38,468 nt of DNA from Phoronis australis (GCA_002633005.1 NMRA01000354.1:1-38468), one strand, 5' to 3'; positions 10,545-21,385 are shown, counted from the stretch's first letter. Notes: a model not told the origin generated them from the sequence alone. Made by a program: numbers and translations.

Positions 10545-11233
10545 TGGTGTTTATTTTATTATATTGCTTACTCTATTGTGCACTACATGTAAAAGTGTTT
10601 CTAACACGTAAGGGCATTGCTGTACTTACTTGGAATTATAATGTTTTGAGCCGCTAATTAATGACGATTATTTGATTGAAATTTGGTGAGCCTTGACGAA
10701 TGTTGTTCAACGGTAATTCATGCATGAGTTTCGAAACCCTAGTTTCTTTGAATATCAAAATCTTTTTTATCAACACAAGATCGTGATTATCTACATCCCT
10801 AAATACGACTCTTGAGTGGAAGGGCATGCTCTCCTCGCTTGCGAAAATCACTGATTCTACATCAGGGTAGTCTAATAGGCAAAATGTGTCCCAAATCTTT
10901 CCATCCTGTAATAGAAAATGGTGTCCGTGCTAAGACAAACCATTCAGTGTATCGCTTGGTAAAAGGAATCCCAATATGCCATCAAATTTGGTGGGTGGTC
11001 TATCAATTCACTTCGATGTTAGATATTAATTATTATTGTGGTAGAAATGAGACCAATTCGTTGTCCAGTTCTGGATTCCCATGTTCAGGCCGTGAGTATT
11101 ACAAGGAAATACCTTTTGTCTACGCAAGCTAGAATACTTAATTACAATTCAACTCACCTGTCGGGAATGATGAACATGTGTGAACAAACAGTAGCATAAT
11201 AACCGGTATTAACAAAAGTGGAACAGCTTTCAT
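10545..11233 (-). CDS. Candidate two-exon gene for a small secreted protein (97 aa)
   Basis: Exon 1 (11233 down to 11158) encodes a textbook signal peptide, MKAVPLLLIPVIMLLFVHTC followed by SSFPT: a lysine, a long hydrophobic core and a small-residue cleavage region. It ends at a very strong donor ACAG|GTGAGT in phase 1. An acceptor CATTTTGCCTATTAG at 10872 lets exon 2 (10871-10654) continue in frame from DYPDVESVIFASEES to NFNQIIVIN and a TAG. An alternative acceptor TTTTCTATTACAG lies 38 bases upstream, but its frame closes after this donor. Two overlapping AATAAA signals (10550-10560, read on minus) follow the stop. The intron would be 286 bp. The product has an internal dibasic KK after DLVLI, compatible with but not proof of a processed peptide. 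No family recognised. Neighbour: divergent gene at 11787. Confidence 0.4.
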
Positions 11234-11786
11234 GTTCGTTGTAAATGTTTACGCCAACTAGGCTTGAGTACACTTCGAATTTTTCTTCACACAACGCTCA
11301 CTCCGTCTTTTCTTTGCTACCTCAAAACTCCCCGTGTCAACGAGTATCTGGCATTGATATGACAGGAGCCAATTCGTAGTTCGAAAAACAAGTGTGTGCA
11401 GTCAATGTTTGCTGTGATGATTGCGATTGCAAGATCTCCGGTGAAAAAATACTGAAAAATCACGTCTTATCGTTGCTCGCTCAAACTCAGTTGTGTGCTG
11501 GTAGCATTCTGCCACTCGTATTTATTAAGAGCCTCCTTCGCTTGATTAGATAGATCACCGACACACTTGAAATGATTATAGCACGCAGAAGGACTCACAC
11601 CCGCACTGCCTCACGTCACGTGTTGTCGCATAACTCTCCCGCCTTTCGCGCACACCGGGCGTGTGATCGGCTAGGTCATTAACGTATTTATCACTTCCCC
11701 ATGGTTTAACACGGTATTCAATCAGCGTGAAGCCGTAACGGATGCTAAGAGTAGAAGGCTACACGCGCAAAGCCGCGTTTCTCTAC
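11234..11786. promoter_or_regulatory. Candidate bidirectional promoter
   Basis: This segment lies between two divergent start codons (11233 minus and 11787 plus), each followed by a consensus splice donor. It is richer in CpG than its surroundings, notably at 11590-11680 and 11755-11780, and contains TCACGTCACGTG near 11613 (a CRE-like half joined to a CACGTG E-box). No TATA box stands out. The function is inferred from geometry and composition. Confidence 0.35.
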
Positions 11787-13187
11787 ATGGCCTCCGTAGA
11801 ACATAAGCATATACTTGAAAGAAAAAACCAACACAGCGTGACAAGTGAAATCGTCACCAAAGCAATTTATGAAGTAGGTCAGTGTTCACGGTGCACAGCC
11901 TAAAGTTAAAATTGAACTTACAATGTAAATGAAAAATCAATGTTTGTTTGCGCGTTTAGCAACAATTTTTTGTCGTGCGTGACTGCGTTTGGACCCAGGT
12001 GAAAATTATCCCGCGATGTTTGTCTTCCGCTACTTGGGTCACTTAGATCAGTCACTGGGGGACTTTCACCAAGTACTTCAGAGCAAGTACTCTATCTATT
12101 GACAAGTCTCTTAGCGATAAGCGAACAGCTCTATTGTCAAGTGAGGTAGTTATTAGCTATTCATTAGGATTATAACAAATCACAAGAATTAGCGGAAAAC
12201 CACAAAATTAACTGCGAAACTTTATTGACTATTACGGGTGTCTGGTGAGGTTTAGTGTCCTGCTGTTGGCATAATCACTACCATCTCGTCTACTTTTTGC
12301 CACCGTCATAAAATTTAAGAAAGTGGGTATGCTTAGCAGTTAATTTCGACTTCGTGAAAAATGTTAACTTTATAATACAGAATTAATGCATGTCACGATT
12401 TGACAACAGACATACCACTGAATATTTTTATTTCTAAAACAGTGAAGCAAAAAATGATACAGAATACCTAGAATATGCCCAAATCGCATTTTCTGACCAT
12501 TAACAAAACTGACGAGAAGACGTATAGTTGCGTTCGCGGATTTTTGTTCTTTCTACACTTCCCCGAGTCGAGCCCGCCTTTGCCATCTTTTAAAATAATT
12601 AAGATGGTGTACAGTTAAAATTATTAAACTCGTATGAATAACATGCAAAAGCGGGTGTCAAGTGTCAGCCTGTGGGATTGCGTATATACTTAACATTACA
12701 AACTCACAAACAGATAGTTTGTGCGTTCGTTTGTAGCCATTCTAGAGACTCGGTAGCCACAGTACATGTAGATGACAGGTGAGCGCAAACCCTCCCCCCG
12801 CCCCCCGCATTCTGCATCTCAAAAATCTAAGTGAAGGATGATTAGCATTTTGTGGCGATTCGATATGTAGAGGGAATTATACATAAGTGTCAAAATTCCT
12901 GATGAATCATTCCATTATGTTTGACAAAAGTAAACTTAGCTATGCACTTGCAAGCAATTTCAGATATTCCAATCTTCCATGATGAAATGCAGTATGTCCC
13001 CAGGCAGGCATTTTTTCTTGCTTATTTTGTAAATATGATGTTTCCTGTTTATTCTTGCATCAATCTGCACAACCGCTTTCCGGAAAACTTGGAAAACTGT
13101 GAACGGGCATACATGAACACGAAAGATAAACTATTCCAATTATCAAAGGTTTCCTGTGAAAGAATATCAACTGAAAGTACTTCTTGA
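11787..13187 (+). CDS. Candidate spliced gene, first exon and possible second exon
   Basis: Exon 1 (11787-11877) starts at an ATG followed by G (CTACATGGCC) and encodes 30 codons opening MASVEHKHILERKNQHSV and ending AIYEV. It is hydrophilic with no signal peptide and ends at a donor GTAG|GTCAGT in phase 1. A possible second exon begins at 12964 after the acceptor AAGCAATTTCAG. It joins in frame and reads DIPIFHDEMQYVPRQ through an aromatic-rich segment (FFLAYFVNMMFPVYS) to a TGA at 13185-13187. The phase match has a one-in-three chance, so this exon is tentative and other exons may lie between. An AATAAA at 13798-13803 could end the transcript. Function unknown. Confidence 0.3.
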
Positions 13188-13333
13188 AATTTCGCGTTCG
13201 CGTGTACTACAAAATAACATATATTCGTTACGTAAGTGAAGATTTTTTACCACAAGTACAAGGTTATGTCTTTGGATCTAAGGAACGCAGCACGATGATG
13301 CTGGATAGGAGATAATGGAAAAGAAACAGTCTC
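13188..13333. other. Short spacer with an orphan donor
   Basis: It contains GTTAC|GTAAGTG at about 13230, a consensus + strand donor just downstream of the stop of the candidate exon above. If used, it would lie in a 3' UTR or indicate a different exon frame. Confidence 0.25.
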
Positions 13334-13449
13334 ATCGAAAAGTACACAAATATGGATTCTGTATAAGGTATATATAAAACAAATATAGGATATCGAAAAG
13401 TACACAAATATGGATTCTGTATAAGGTATATATAAAACAAATATAGGAT
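13334..13449. repeat. Perfect 58-bp tandem duplication
   Basis: Two identical adjacent copies (13334-13391 and 13392-13449), each starting ATCGAAAAGTACACAAATAT and ending CAAATATAGGAT. The lack of any difference implies a recent duplication, or an assembly artefact. On the minus strand the unit lies within a long open frame and produces a repeated aromatic peptide, but I do not regard that frame as a gene. Confidence 0.9.
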
Positions 13450-16330
13450 ATATGTCGTGCATTGGGTATTACGTTTTTTGATGAATTGGCAAAAATCCAA
13501 GTCGACTTTTTTATTACATGCTGTTATCAAAATGATAACACGGATCATTATCAATAAACGTTTGGACATAGTCGAGCTTTTTGCCGGCGCATTACGTTGG
13601 TGGAAAACTCTAGTCGCCATGAGTTGGGTAAATGAATACTTCTCTTCATCATGCACAGTTTGGCTTGAATTTCATTAGAACATTAAATCATAACAACCAG
13701 AAACTGACGCGACAATTTGGATGTTACTGTGGCATGGTGATACATATTATAGCGCAATGTTTATGTGTTTTGTCGTCTTGTGGAATGTGTCATGTCCAAT
13801 AAAAACCTGAAACAAGACTATTGTATATGTGGACTTGAAAGCCTTTTTCCAAGATAATGTGTATTTTCAATAAAATGTTTTTGCCCAAGGTTCTGCCATG
13901 CTGGTTTTTCTTATAGACAATCGATCAGGTGCCGTAACTGAAGAAAGAGGGACATAGCCTCGTTTCGTCACCAAGCACGCAAGGTTTGTGTTAACTAAAA
14001 CAAAGTCAGTTTTCTGACCTTACTGACTTGCTTGTTTAGAAAGTTACTGAGGTGACCAGCCTGTTTGTTGTGTAGTTTCGCGTTTTAAAAAAGTTGTTAA
14101 GTAGTTAGCACATTTTAGAATACGCACTACCGTGACGGAAAGCACATGTATTTTTTTGTAACAATTAACTAATACTGCGTCATTCAGTGGCAATTTCAGT
14201 TTCCTGTTCTTGCTTGTTTGGCATCTATTTGTCTATTTTCCAAATCCCGTTAACGATAATCACGATTTTGGCAGCCGTTCTTCAATTAACGGCGAAGGAC
14301 AGCACCCGCCAACTATTGGACGAATTCGAAAATCTTTTCCGTTCAAGTGGCAGTTTAGCTTTTGCTGTGTCCGCTTTATTTTCTTTGTAAGCCAACATTA
14401 ACATATATTATCTTACATCGCGGCTGGAGTTATTGGAGGCGCGGTCATCGTGTCGCGTCCACCCCATGCTAACACTGACTTACAATCACGTGCTTTGTTA
14501 GGTTATCCAATTCGGTGAACAATGGCGGAATGTCTTGTATCCTCATTCAGCCTTTATTTATTTATGACAACATATGGTGGCTGAGCTGAATTTGGATGCA
14601 GTAGGAGACAACTGTTGTCAAGTGGAAGATGATGGGAGCTGATGCTAATTGGAGCGATAAGCGGAAAAACGTAGATATCATCAACGAGAGACGTGTGTGT
14701 ATTTATAGAAATTGCAACAAAACTATAGATTTTAACTCAGAAAAAGTTTTCTAAAGAAAAAAAATATAACAATTCCTAATAGCAATTTGGAGAATATTGT
14801 GTAAGCACATTACCTGAAAGTTTCATATGAATCCGATCAGCCATTTATAAAAAAGGTTCCAAATTTAGCTAAAGTTGTTCATTTTTTAGGGTTCCACATA
14901 ACCTCAGGTATACTGCTATATGCTATACTAGTAGAATGGTTTTCTTTAAATTTTATTCTTGTTTTAGTCTCTAGATGATCTCTGTGCCCAGTTGTATGAA
15001 GAAGTCTCAAATACGGACTCGGTTAGCTCTCAATATTATAGAAATTATGTAGGGGTTTTTTGATGCAACGCCCCTAGTTTAAGGATTAAGTCCCTAATTA
15101 TTTTGACTGAATTAAGAACTCAGTGTTCAGTTGTATTACTAGAGAACGTCATTAGAAGAGGTCATAATAAGATATAATTATAGAAAAAACGCTATACCAG
15201 GGAGTATAGAACAAAACAAATATGCAAAAGATTCGGGGATGTTAGTTGAGTCCCAATTTGGGACTCTTTCATGCAACCGGACACTGATGACTATACATGT
15301 GTAATAGCATCTGAATCATGCAAGTGCGCAGAAAGAGTTAATAATATATGATTTCGACACCCTCTCTCTGACGTCTAAAAACACATACGCCATTCATGGA
15401 AAATTGGTTCTTGAATACGCGTAACAACCGTTTATAAATGATGAAAAGGTCTAGCTTTGTCGCATGTTTACAAGACGCTCACGATTTTAAGCGATTGCTA
15501 CGTTGAATTTCTATTTTCGATTCACAGCAAGTCTATGAATAATTCATTATTTAACCACCGCCTTCACCTCGTCATCTTGCTGTCTTCATCTAACACGTTA
15601 TAAAAAACACACCCGTCAAACCCGGATCCTTTAATTTGACCTTTTCTGCCCAGCAAGTTCTTTCTTTTCATGTGTGAAAATGGACATACCAATACAAATG
15701 TACGAGGTACTACAGACAAAATGTTGGAAGTGCATTCATCGGCATCAGTATTGCAGAGATAGCCATTTTTCGAATTTTCGATTCGCTGAACTCTAGCTCA
15801 TTCTAGTTCAGCGGTTATTTGAGGGCTCCTCAGAAATTTCGTATCCAGATCTCGCCAAGAGCTGTCCTAGACATCCTAAACATCTGATGTCTGTTCTCTT
15901 TTGTTGGTGGCTTTTCAATAAGCCATGTACACTTCACATTTTTGCCAGAAGTTCTTTTGTTTGGCAGCTGTATATGAAAAACTAATTCGATGACCCGTAC
16001 ATTTTGGCAGAATTTTAGTAGGAAAAGACCAAAACGCACAAAGCAATATTATTTGTTTTGAGATCAACTGTAAGTTAAAACGAACACTTTAAATACAAAC
16101 GGCTAATTTGGATTTGTTTAATACGCTTCTCGTCTTAGATTGTTCTCAATAACTAGATTTACTTTACAAACCCGACATTATGTAATCGCAGCGGGGTGAA
16201 TGTGACATTTCAGAAGAGCACATTGCGTATTCTATACTACCTCAAAAACTAAGTTTGTGGCCCATTCATTTTTTATCGTTTCATAGAAAACACGATGGTG
16301 TCAAAATAAAACGTAAAAGAAAACTTTAAC
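13450..16330. other. No firm gene; scattered open frames
   Basis: It holds an AATAAA at 13798-13803 and a second at about 13870. The frame at 14187-14390 has a hydrophobic N-terminal half (FGIYLSIFQIPLTIITIL) and stops just after a GTAAGC donor-like site; it might be a membrane-protein exon, but no acceptor is convincing. A CpG-rich patch at 14420-14460 precedes an ATGGCGGAATG at 14521 whose frame closes after 20 codons. Frames at 13457-13678 (+) and 13264-13656 (-) overlap antisense. Confidence 0.35.
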
Positions 16331-16334
16331 AGTG

Positions 16335-16412
16335 TAACGCGGCTCAGTGGCGGAGCATTCACTTCAAAACAGCGGGAATGACATATGAGAAGGGTTGAAA
16401 TCGGGATCGTGC
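16335..16412 (+). repeat. Decayed tRNA-derived SINE head
   Basis: CGGCTCAGTGGCGGAGCATTC resembles a tRNA D-arm/A-box region, and about 45 bases later GGGTTGAAATCGGGATCGTG resembles a B-box/T-arm with one mutation. The 3' body is not delimited. This is not a functional tRNA: the acceptor stem and anticodon arm do not pair. Confidence 0.4.
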
Positions 16413-16532
16413 CCATTGGTAAAACTTTACAAAGTGCTATTTCTAAGACAAATACCGTAAAATTCCTCTTACTCTAAAGCTTTTCTGGATAAATCCCGGT
16501 CACTTACTTATGGCAGACGTGCCAGCGTTTAT

Positions 16533-16712
16533 TAATTGACCTATCGCCAGAATTTTTAATGACGCTTTAACTGACCAATCAGAACGCAGCATTCTTGATA
16601 CACCTTCGTTTCCAAGCTGCCATTTTACTCGACAAACAACACGTTTTCGGGTAAAACATATTGTTTGTTTGTCACTATTCGCAAGGGTACGGAACTTGCG
16701 ATAGGTCAATTA
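16533..16712. mobile_element. 180-bp inverted-repeat mini-element
   Basis: Its termini are perfect 15-base inverted repeats: TAATTGACCTATCGC at 16533-16547 and its complement at 16698-16712. If the outer TA pair is the target duplication, the element would be of Tc1/mariner-type derivation. It carries a CCAATCAG box near 16576. Both strands are open for roughly 60-70 codons across it, but these frames are mirror images of a non-coding element. Confidence 0.65.
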
Positions 16713-17140
16713 CTGGATCAAAACGAAGACAAACAAAAGAATTGTCTTTGCAAATTGTCTGCTCCAAGGTGGTGGCACGTTATTATAGACATCTTGCAAA
16801 GCATGAAATCAGATGGTGGATAAACTACAAGTGTAAATGCGTTTAAGTTCAGGGTACAAATTTCGACTGTTTCATTTGAGACTGGCATCTACTGGAAATT
16901 AGAATTCCTGTTTTAGAAGCTTTTCGGTACAAGCCCATACCCATGTTAATTTCCAGGGGCTTTTTTTAAAACAAGGCTATACCTTTTAGGATATAAGGAA
17001 AATCGTTTTCCTGTTTTTCTACCAATCGGCATTGACCATAGGCGTACTTGAACCGGTCGAGAGATCCTATGACATACCTTTTTGCCCGACTATAGGCGCC
17101 GTGGTTGCCACTGATTTCCAAAACCCCTTGTTATCTGTCT

Positions 17141-17176
17141 CTCCAGTATATATATATATATATCTATATACTGGAG
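17141..17176. repeat. TA microsatellite inside a palindrome
   Basis: CTCCAGTATATA...TATATACTGGAG gives 12-base complementary arms flanking an alternating TA run. It would extrude readily as a cruciform and is expected to be length-polymorphic. Confidence 0.85.
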
Positions 17177-17554
17177 TCCTTGGTCGCACTGAATTGATTG
17201 GCTAGTAAAACCACGTACAAAATGTACGCTGCGTCGGTCCACGGGAAAACCATTGCATGACAAGATAAGAATAAGTTACAAAAACAAACAGCAGGCCGTG
17301 TTGTAAAATTTCACTGGCAGACTTAGGATGACTCATGGGGGCCCAACCTTAAACTTAAAGTTGGACTTGGTCGAATTAAATGTCTTTTCTTGAGAAATTG
17401 GCTACTCTCTAAAAATGCCATCATGTTCTTACAAACAAAAGAATTCCAAAGTAATTTAATAACAGTATCTTTTTGACACTAAGGTTTTAGACGAAAGGCA
17501 AATTGAGACCTCACAATCAATGTCCTCTGTGGCATCATAGATCATAGACAACAA

Positions 17555-17645
17555 GGCCCAGTTGCATAAAAGTTATATACCATATAGCAACAATGACATC
17601 AATTTTCTCCAGCGGATAATTTTGAACGTTTATGCAACCCAGCCC
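17555..17645. mobile_element. About 90-bp mini-element with GTTGCATAAA termini
   Basis: GGCCCAGTTGCATAAAAG at the left is complementary, with few mismatches, to CGTTTATGCAACCCAGCC at the right. A related right half occurs at about 8160-8226. It is non-coding, too short for a SINE, and best described as a MITE. The target duplication is unclear. Confidence 0.55.
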
Positions 17646-18334
17646 AGATTAGCAAGTCCGACATTTTCTTTCTAAATATCTTAGAGGAGGCGCCACACTC
17701 TAAACATAGCAAGCTCAACTTCCGGTTAGTGTATTGTGACGGGAAGTTCTTCCATCTGTTTTACTGCCTAAAAAATAATTTTGGCATTGAAACTTTGTTC
17801 AAGGTCTTCCAACACTAGAGTTTAGAAAAGTTTGAGCGGTACCGATGTGCATTCGAGCTTAAAATGAAACGTCATGTAAACTGCTGTTGAAGTGCGAGAT
17901 TGTTTTTTGAGTAGGCCTGGTGCTTATTTCTGGAGTATTAGTATGAGCTTTATTTATGAAGTTAACATTTTACGAGCGTTCAATTTATTTAAATGTGGAT
18001 GTGAATTGTGCAAAATCGCTGATCCAAATCCCGACGAAATGACCATGATTAGCAGACGACATACTTGCCGGAAGTAATACGTGCCATGACTGCCAGATGT
18101 CGATAGTGAATAATGACTCACGGCTTATGCGTAAGATCACAGATTTCGTCCATTGAAATATACGGAAATGGCGATCCATGTACCATAGCCTATGGTGGCA
18201 ACCAAAGATAAGAACTTGTTCGTCGTAACCAATGAAGTGAGAAACAAACCACTGTTCGACTTGTGTTCATTGAAGGTTACCTATTTCCTTGCATTGAAGA
18301 TTCTGTAAAAATACTCCACCTCATCTACTACATG
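17646..18334. other. No supportable gene
   Basis: The + frame at 17892-18077 ends in a cysteine-containing stretch (FKCGCELCKIADPNPDE) that looks mildly protein-like, but neither a start context nor splice sites support it. A minus frame overlaps it. Confidence 0.35.
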
Positions 18335-19324
18335 CATAGGCGGATTTAGGGGAGGGGCCAGGGGGCCGCAAAAAATATAACAGCAAGAGCGTAGGGAAAT
18401 GTTGAGTTTATTAATTAACCCCGATAATTAAAATTATACGGATGAAACAAGATCTAAATGTGTGCAGTTTTAGGGTTGGGGTGGGGGGCTCAGATCCAAT
18501 TTCAAGTGTCAAATTCGGAACGCGCCTTATTCGTAATGGAAGTATGGCTAAGTATGGGCTCTCCCGCGATATCCCAGGCGACCGGCAGTGGCGTTGCGCA
18601 GTACGACTCCGTTTCCGTCGTCTGCTTCACTGTGCAATGAAGAAAATTTACTTCATTTTTTAAAGAAAATGGAACCTGAGTGACGATGAAAAAACAGAAT
18701 CTGCTGGTAAGATGTGAATTTAAATGGAAGCCTTAGTGAATCACTCAGAAACTCATAATTCTCTCTTTGACAAACTGACTTTTAAGTCTTAAAAGACGAT
18801 TTCCTAAGCAACCCGTCATTATTGCCAACACGAAAAACGGATTTGGTCTTTTGGGCATTTGAAGAGTATTTTAAATACAACAAATTTGTTAAGAACTGAT
18901 TGCACAAAATATAAAACGTGTAATAAACATTACAAAAAGAAGTAGGTTTCGCGCGCAAACGCTATGGATCATAAACAAGTAGGTTTCTTAGCATGGGTAG
19001 AGCAGAGATGTCGTGGTGGTGTAGTGGTAACACCGCGCGCGTTAACCGCCAGGTCGCGAGTTGGAGTCTCGGGTACGTGTAGTTTTTCCTGATTTGACAC
19101 GTTCTTCGTGTTTTTTTTTTTCTTAGATAATTCTTCAGGAATCAAGGAAAATGCTTGATTTTTGGAGGAAAAAACAGAAAAATTTCCTTGGCGAGATGGG
19201 AGCAAACCCCCCCTCCCGACCTCCCCCCTTCGGTACTATGCACATCTACAATCGTGGTTTGCGCAAATGCTTACAGCCGGACAAAATGTTGGCCCCCCCT
19301 TGTGATATCCTAGATCCGCCACTG
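18335..19324 (+). mobile_element. Complete 990-bp hAT-like non-autonomous element (copy 1)
   Basis: The left end CATAGGCGGATTTAGG (18335-18350) and right end CCTAGATCCGCCACTG (19309-19324) are inverted repeats matching at 13 of 16 positions, beginning CA as in hAT transposons. G-rich then C-rich subterminal tracts follow. The flanks share ACATG (18330-18334 and 19325-19329), a 5-bp putative target duplication rather than the usual 8 bp. There is no transposase. A short ATG frame ending at a GTAAGA donor (18669-18706) is probably the remnant first exon of the parent transposase; here it is broken by a TGA, while copy 2 is intact. A tRNA-like module lies at 19011-19078. Copy 2 begins at 37558. 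Confidence 0.8.
19011..19078 (+). repeat. tRNA-like module inside the hAT-like element
   Basis: GGTGGTGTAGTGGTAACACC resembles a tRNA A-box/D-arm, and GGTCGCGAGTTGGAGTCTCG resembles a T-arm with a mutated B box. The same module occurs at the same place in copy 2 (38249-38312), where the B box reads GAGTTCGAGT. It therefore pre-dates amplification of the family. It is not a functional tRNA gene. Confidence 0.6.
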
Positions 19325-19628
19325 ACATGAAGATTCCTAATCGCCTCCGCCTGAAAAATTCTACTTCAAAGGTATACCAGTATATGTCAACACCACCTTG
19401 TGGGTGAGTCCAAAGCTAAAGCGGTCTCGAACCACCGTCGATCGTTTGTGGCATGTTAATAACCGAGGGACCTTGCGTCTCACTTCTAAGCTGGACGACT
19501 TTTCAAGATCCGAAGCTCTTGCACGTCCCAAATGCTATATCGGACTCTTCAAAAGACAACAGTGTTCTCTAGGTATTCCCTTAGGTAATAGAGGCAACCG
19601 GATCACGTAAGTGGGAACCCGTTAGAGT

Positions 19629-20260
19629 ACATGTCAATGAATCCACCAGTCTATCGACCTTTCAGCAAAATTCCGTTTTAAGTTTGCATGGAGTTAGAAG
19701 AGAAACTGAAAGAGCTCGAAGACGATGACGTCATAGAAAGAGCAGATGATCCAACTACCTGAATATCATCTATTGTTGTGGTTCCTAAAGATACCAACTC
19801 CGATGACGTACGAATGTGCGAGAGCGTCACGTCGTCCCAGCGATCCGTTACGTCGTAGCTGACCTTAGAGGGTGCCGGGTGTTCAGTAAGATTGATTTGA
19901 AACATGGCTAACATCAGATCTCACTCAATTTTTAATCGCGGAGTCTAACTAAATTATCTTTCCATACTGGACTGCGGCGATACAAATGGCTGGACTTAAG
20001 AATGTCGTGTCCTGTTGAGATTTTCCAGAAAAATTAACAGTGAAACAATAGTTGGCATTCAAGGAGTGAAGAATGCATGCGATGACATCTGCATTGCGGA
20101 AATAAACTTAGATGACCATGACAGGCACCTGCGACAAGAAATTTGAATGTCTCAAGCCCATCGTAACCTGAAAGTCAACTCCCAGAAGTGTCGTTTTTTG
20201 CACCTTGAGTATGATTTCCTTTAAACATATCGTCTGATTCAAAGAAAATTGAACATATCC
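19629..20260 (+). pseudogene. Gypsy reverse transcriptase, decayed
   Basis: Recognisable pieces, in several frames: HVNEST (linker before RT), ELEEKLKELEDDDVIERAD, SSIVVVPKD, a piece like DLRGCRVFSKIDLKH, LDDHDRHLRQ, and KVNSQKCRFLHLEYDFL. These correspond in order to fingers, palm and thumb segments of Gypsy RT. Stops occur after DDPT and elsewhere, and several frameshifts are needed to follow it. The catalytic YxDD segment cannot be read intact. Confidence 0.8.
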
Positions 20261-20790
20261 ATTCTCTTAAGCCAACTACCAATGTTCCCGAAGAAAGAAG
20301 CTTCTTAAGCTCTGCATTGTTCTGCTCACGATATATCCGAGATTGTGCTACCGTCACCAGGCCCGTGACAATGCTGACTCACAGAGTCCAACCATGGAAT
20401 TGGAACGATGAAGAACAGACTTCTTTTGTTGAAATCAGGAATGTTTTTGCATGGACGCATTCTGAAAGGACCAAATGACCACACATCAGACCTCTTTCAC
20501 TGTGCGAGCTGTAACTAATCATCTCCCGAAGCAAGGTATGCGCAAATTGATTGAGAAGCCTTGTCGATCTACTAGGCCATCAAGTGATGTCACTTGTATC
20601 TGTTTGGAAAATACTTCAAAATTGTTACTGATGATCAACAGTTGGTACCCCTGTTCAACAATTGCACATCCAAGCCATCTGCCAGACATATTACAAGGCT
20701 ATTTGATGGATCTGCAGAAGTATCGCTTCGGTGTTGAGTATCAGCCGGGTATTGAGAATGCAGCAGATAGCACATGACGTCTCAAACGCG
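20260..20790 (+). pseudogene. Gypsy RT connection and RNase H, decayed
   Basis: Pieces in order: SRYIRDCATVTRPV (connection region, near 20320), YFKIVTDDQQLVPLFNN and SKPSARHITR (RNase H core, with the catalytic D of TDD, near 20608-20690), then KYRFGVEYQPGIENAADS (RNase H end, near 20730). A TGA follows at 20775. At least one frameshift separates the last two pieces. Confidence 0.8.
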
Positions 20791-21219
20791 ATGAAGCTTG
20801 GCGATATCGAAGCAGGAACTACCTCTGATCAAGTACTGTAAGCTGTAATCGAATATCTTGTAGGAATTGGCACAACCCATTTCTGGCGTAAGCTTAGCTG
20901 ACGTATCTCGCTCCGAAGCTGAAATTAACTGCACATCTCACAGTGAGTCGAATGGCGTCATGGTCCTAGCATTTCTTCAACTGCAAACTCTCGACATTGC
21001 TCGTTAAAGACTTTTGGGGATTGTGAAGACGACAGTGTTAATGAAAGAGAACGTTTAGTTCCTATTAGTGAATCGATTGTTAGGGCAAACTGTAAAATCT
21101 GGTTCACTGTGCCAGGTAACTAAACCTGTACACAGCCGTGAACGTCTAAAGCCCACTGAGCAACCTTTAAAAGAATTCCCCATTATCGACAGAGAAATCA
21201 TTCTTCAAATCACTGACTG

Positions 21220-21385
21220 TGTTGTGAATGGTGACTTCCGGTTGTAACGACACGTACAGTCAGATATAGCCTCTCTAAGTCGCTTGCCAAGTGGCAATTG
21301 CCTCTTGGCCGACTGGTTTAGACGCTTGGCCGTCGCTCGTGCAACCTGGGTTCAAGTCCTACCAGAGACACAGAAGTTTTCTACA
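21220..21385 (+). repeat. TRIM 5' LTR with pol III-type A and B boxes
   Basis: Besides TG...CA ends it contains TGGCCGACTGG (21306-21316), like the A box of leucine or serine tRNAs, and GGTTCAAGTCC (21349-21359), a perfect B box (GGTTCRANNCC), 32 bases apart. The 3' part GGTTCAAGTCCTACCAGAG looks like a tRNA T-arm. A hairpin TTGCCAAGTGGCAA lies just upstream. Confidence 0.8.

Noticed and set aside
12964-13187. Resemblance of the candidate exon to the C-terminus of M13 metallopeptidases (FFLAY..., YMN...)
   Set aside because: Only a few residues in loose order; no zinc-binding motif anywhere nearby, so no function assigned.
14521-14590. Gene start at ATGGCGGAATG
   Set aside because: Frame closes after 20 codons and no donor with the right consensus precedes the stop.
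18442-18663. Overlapping open frames of 60-73 codons
   Set aside because: They lie inside the non-autonomous hAT-like element and are not preserved in copy 2.
19011-19078. Functional tRNA gene
   Set aside because: Stems do not pair, and it lies inside a repeated hAT-like element in both copies.
21300-21365. Functional leucine or serine tRNA gene
   Set aside because: No complementary acceptor or anticodon stem; the sequence is repeated exactly as part of the LTR pair.
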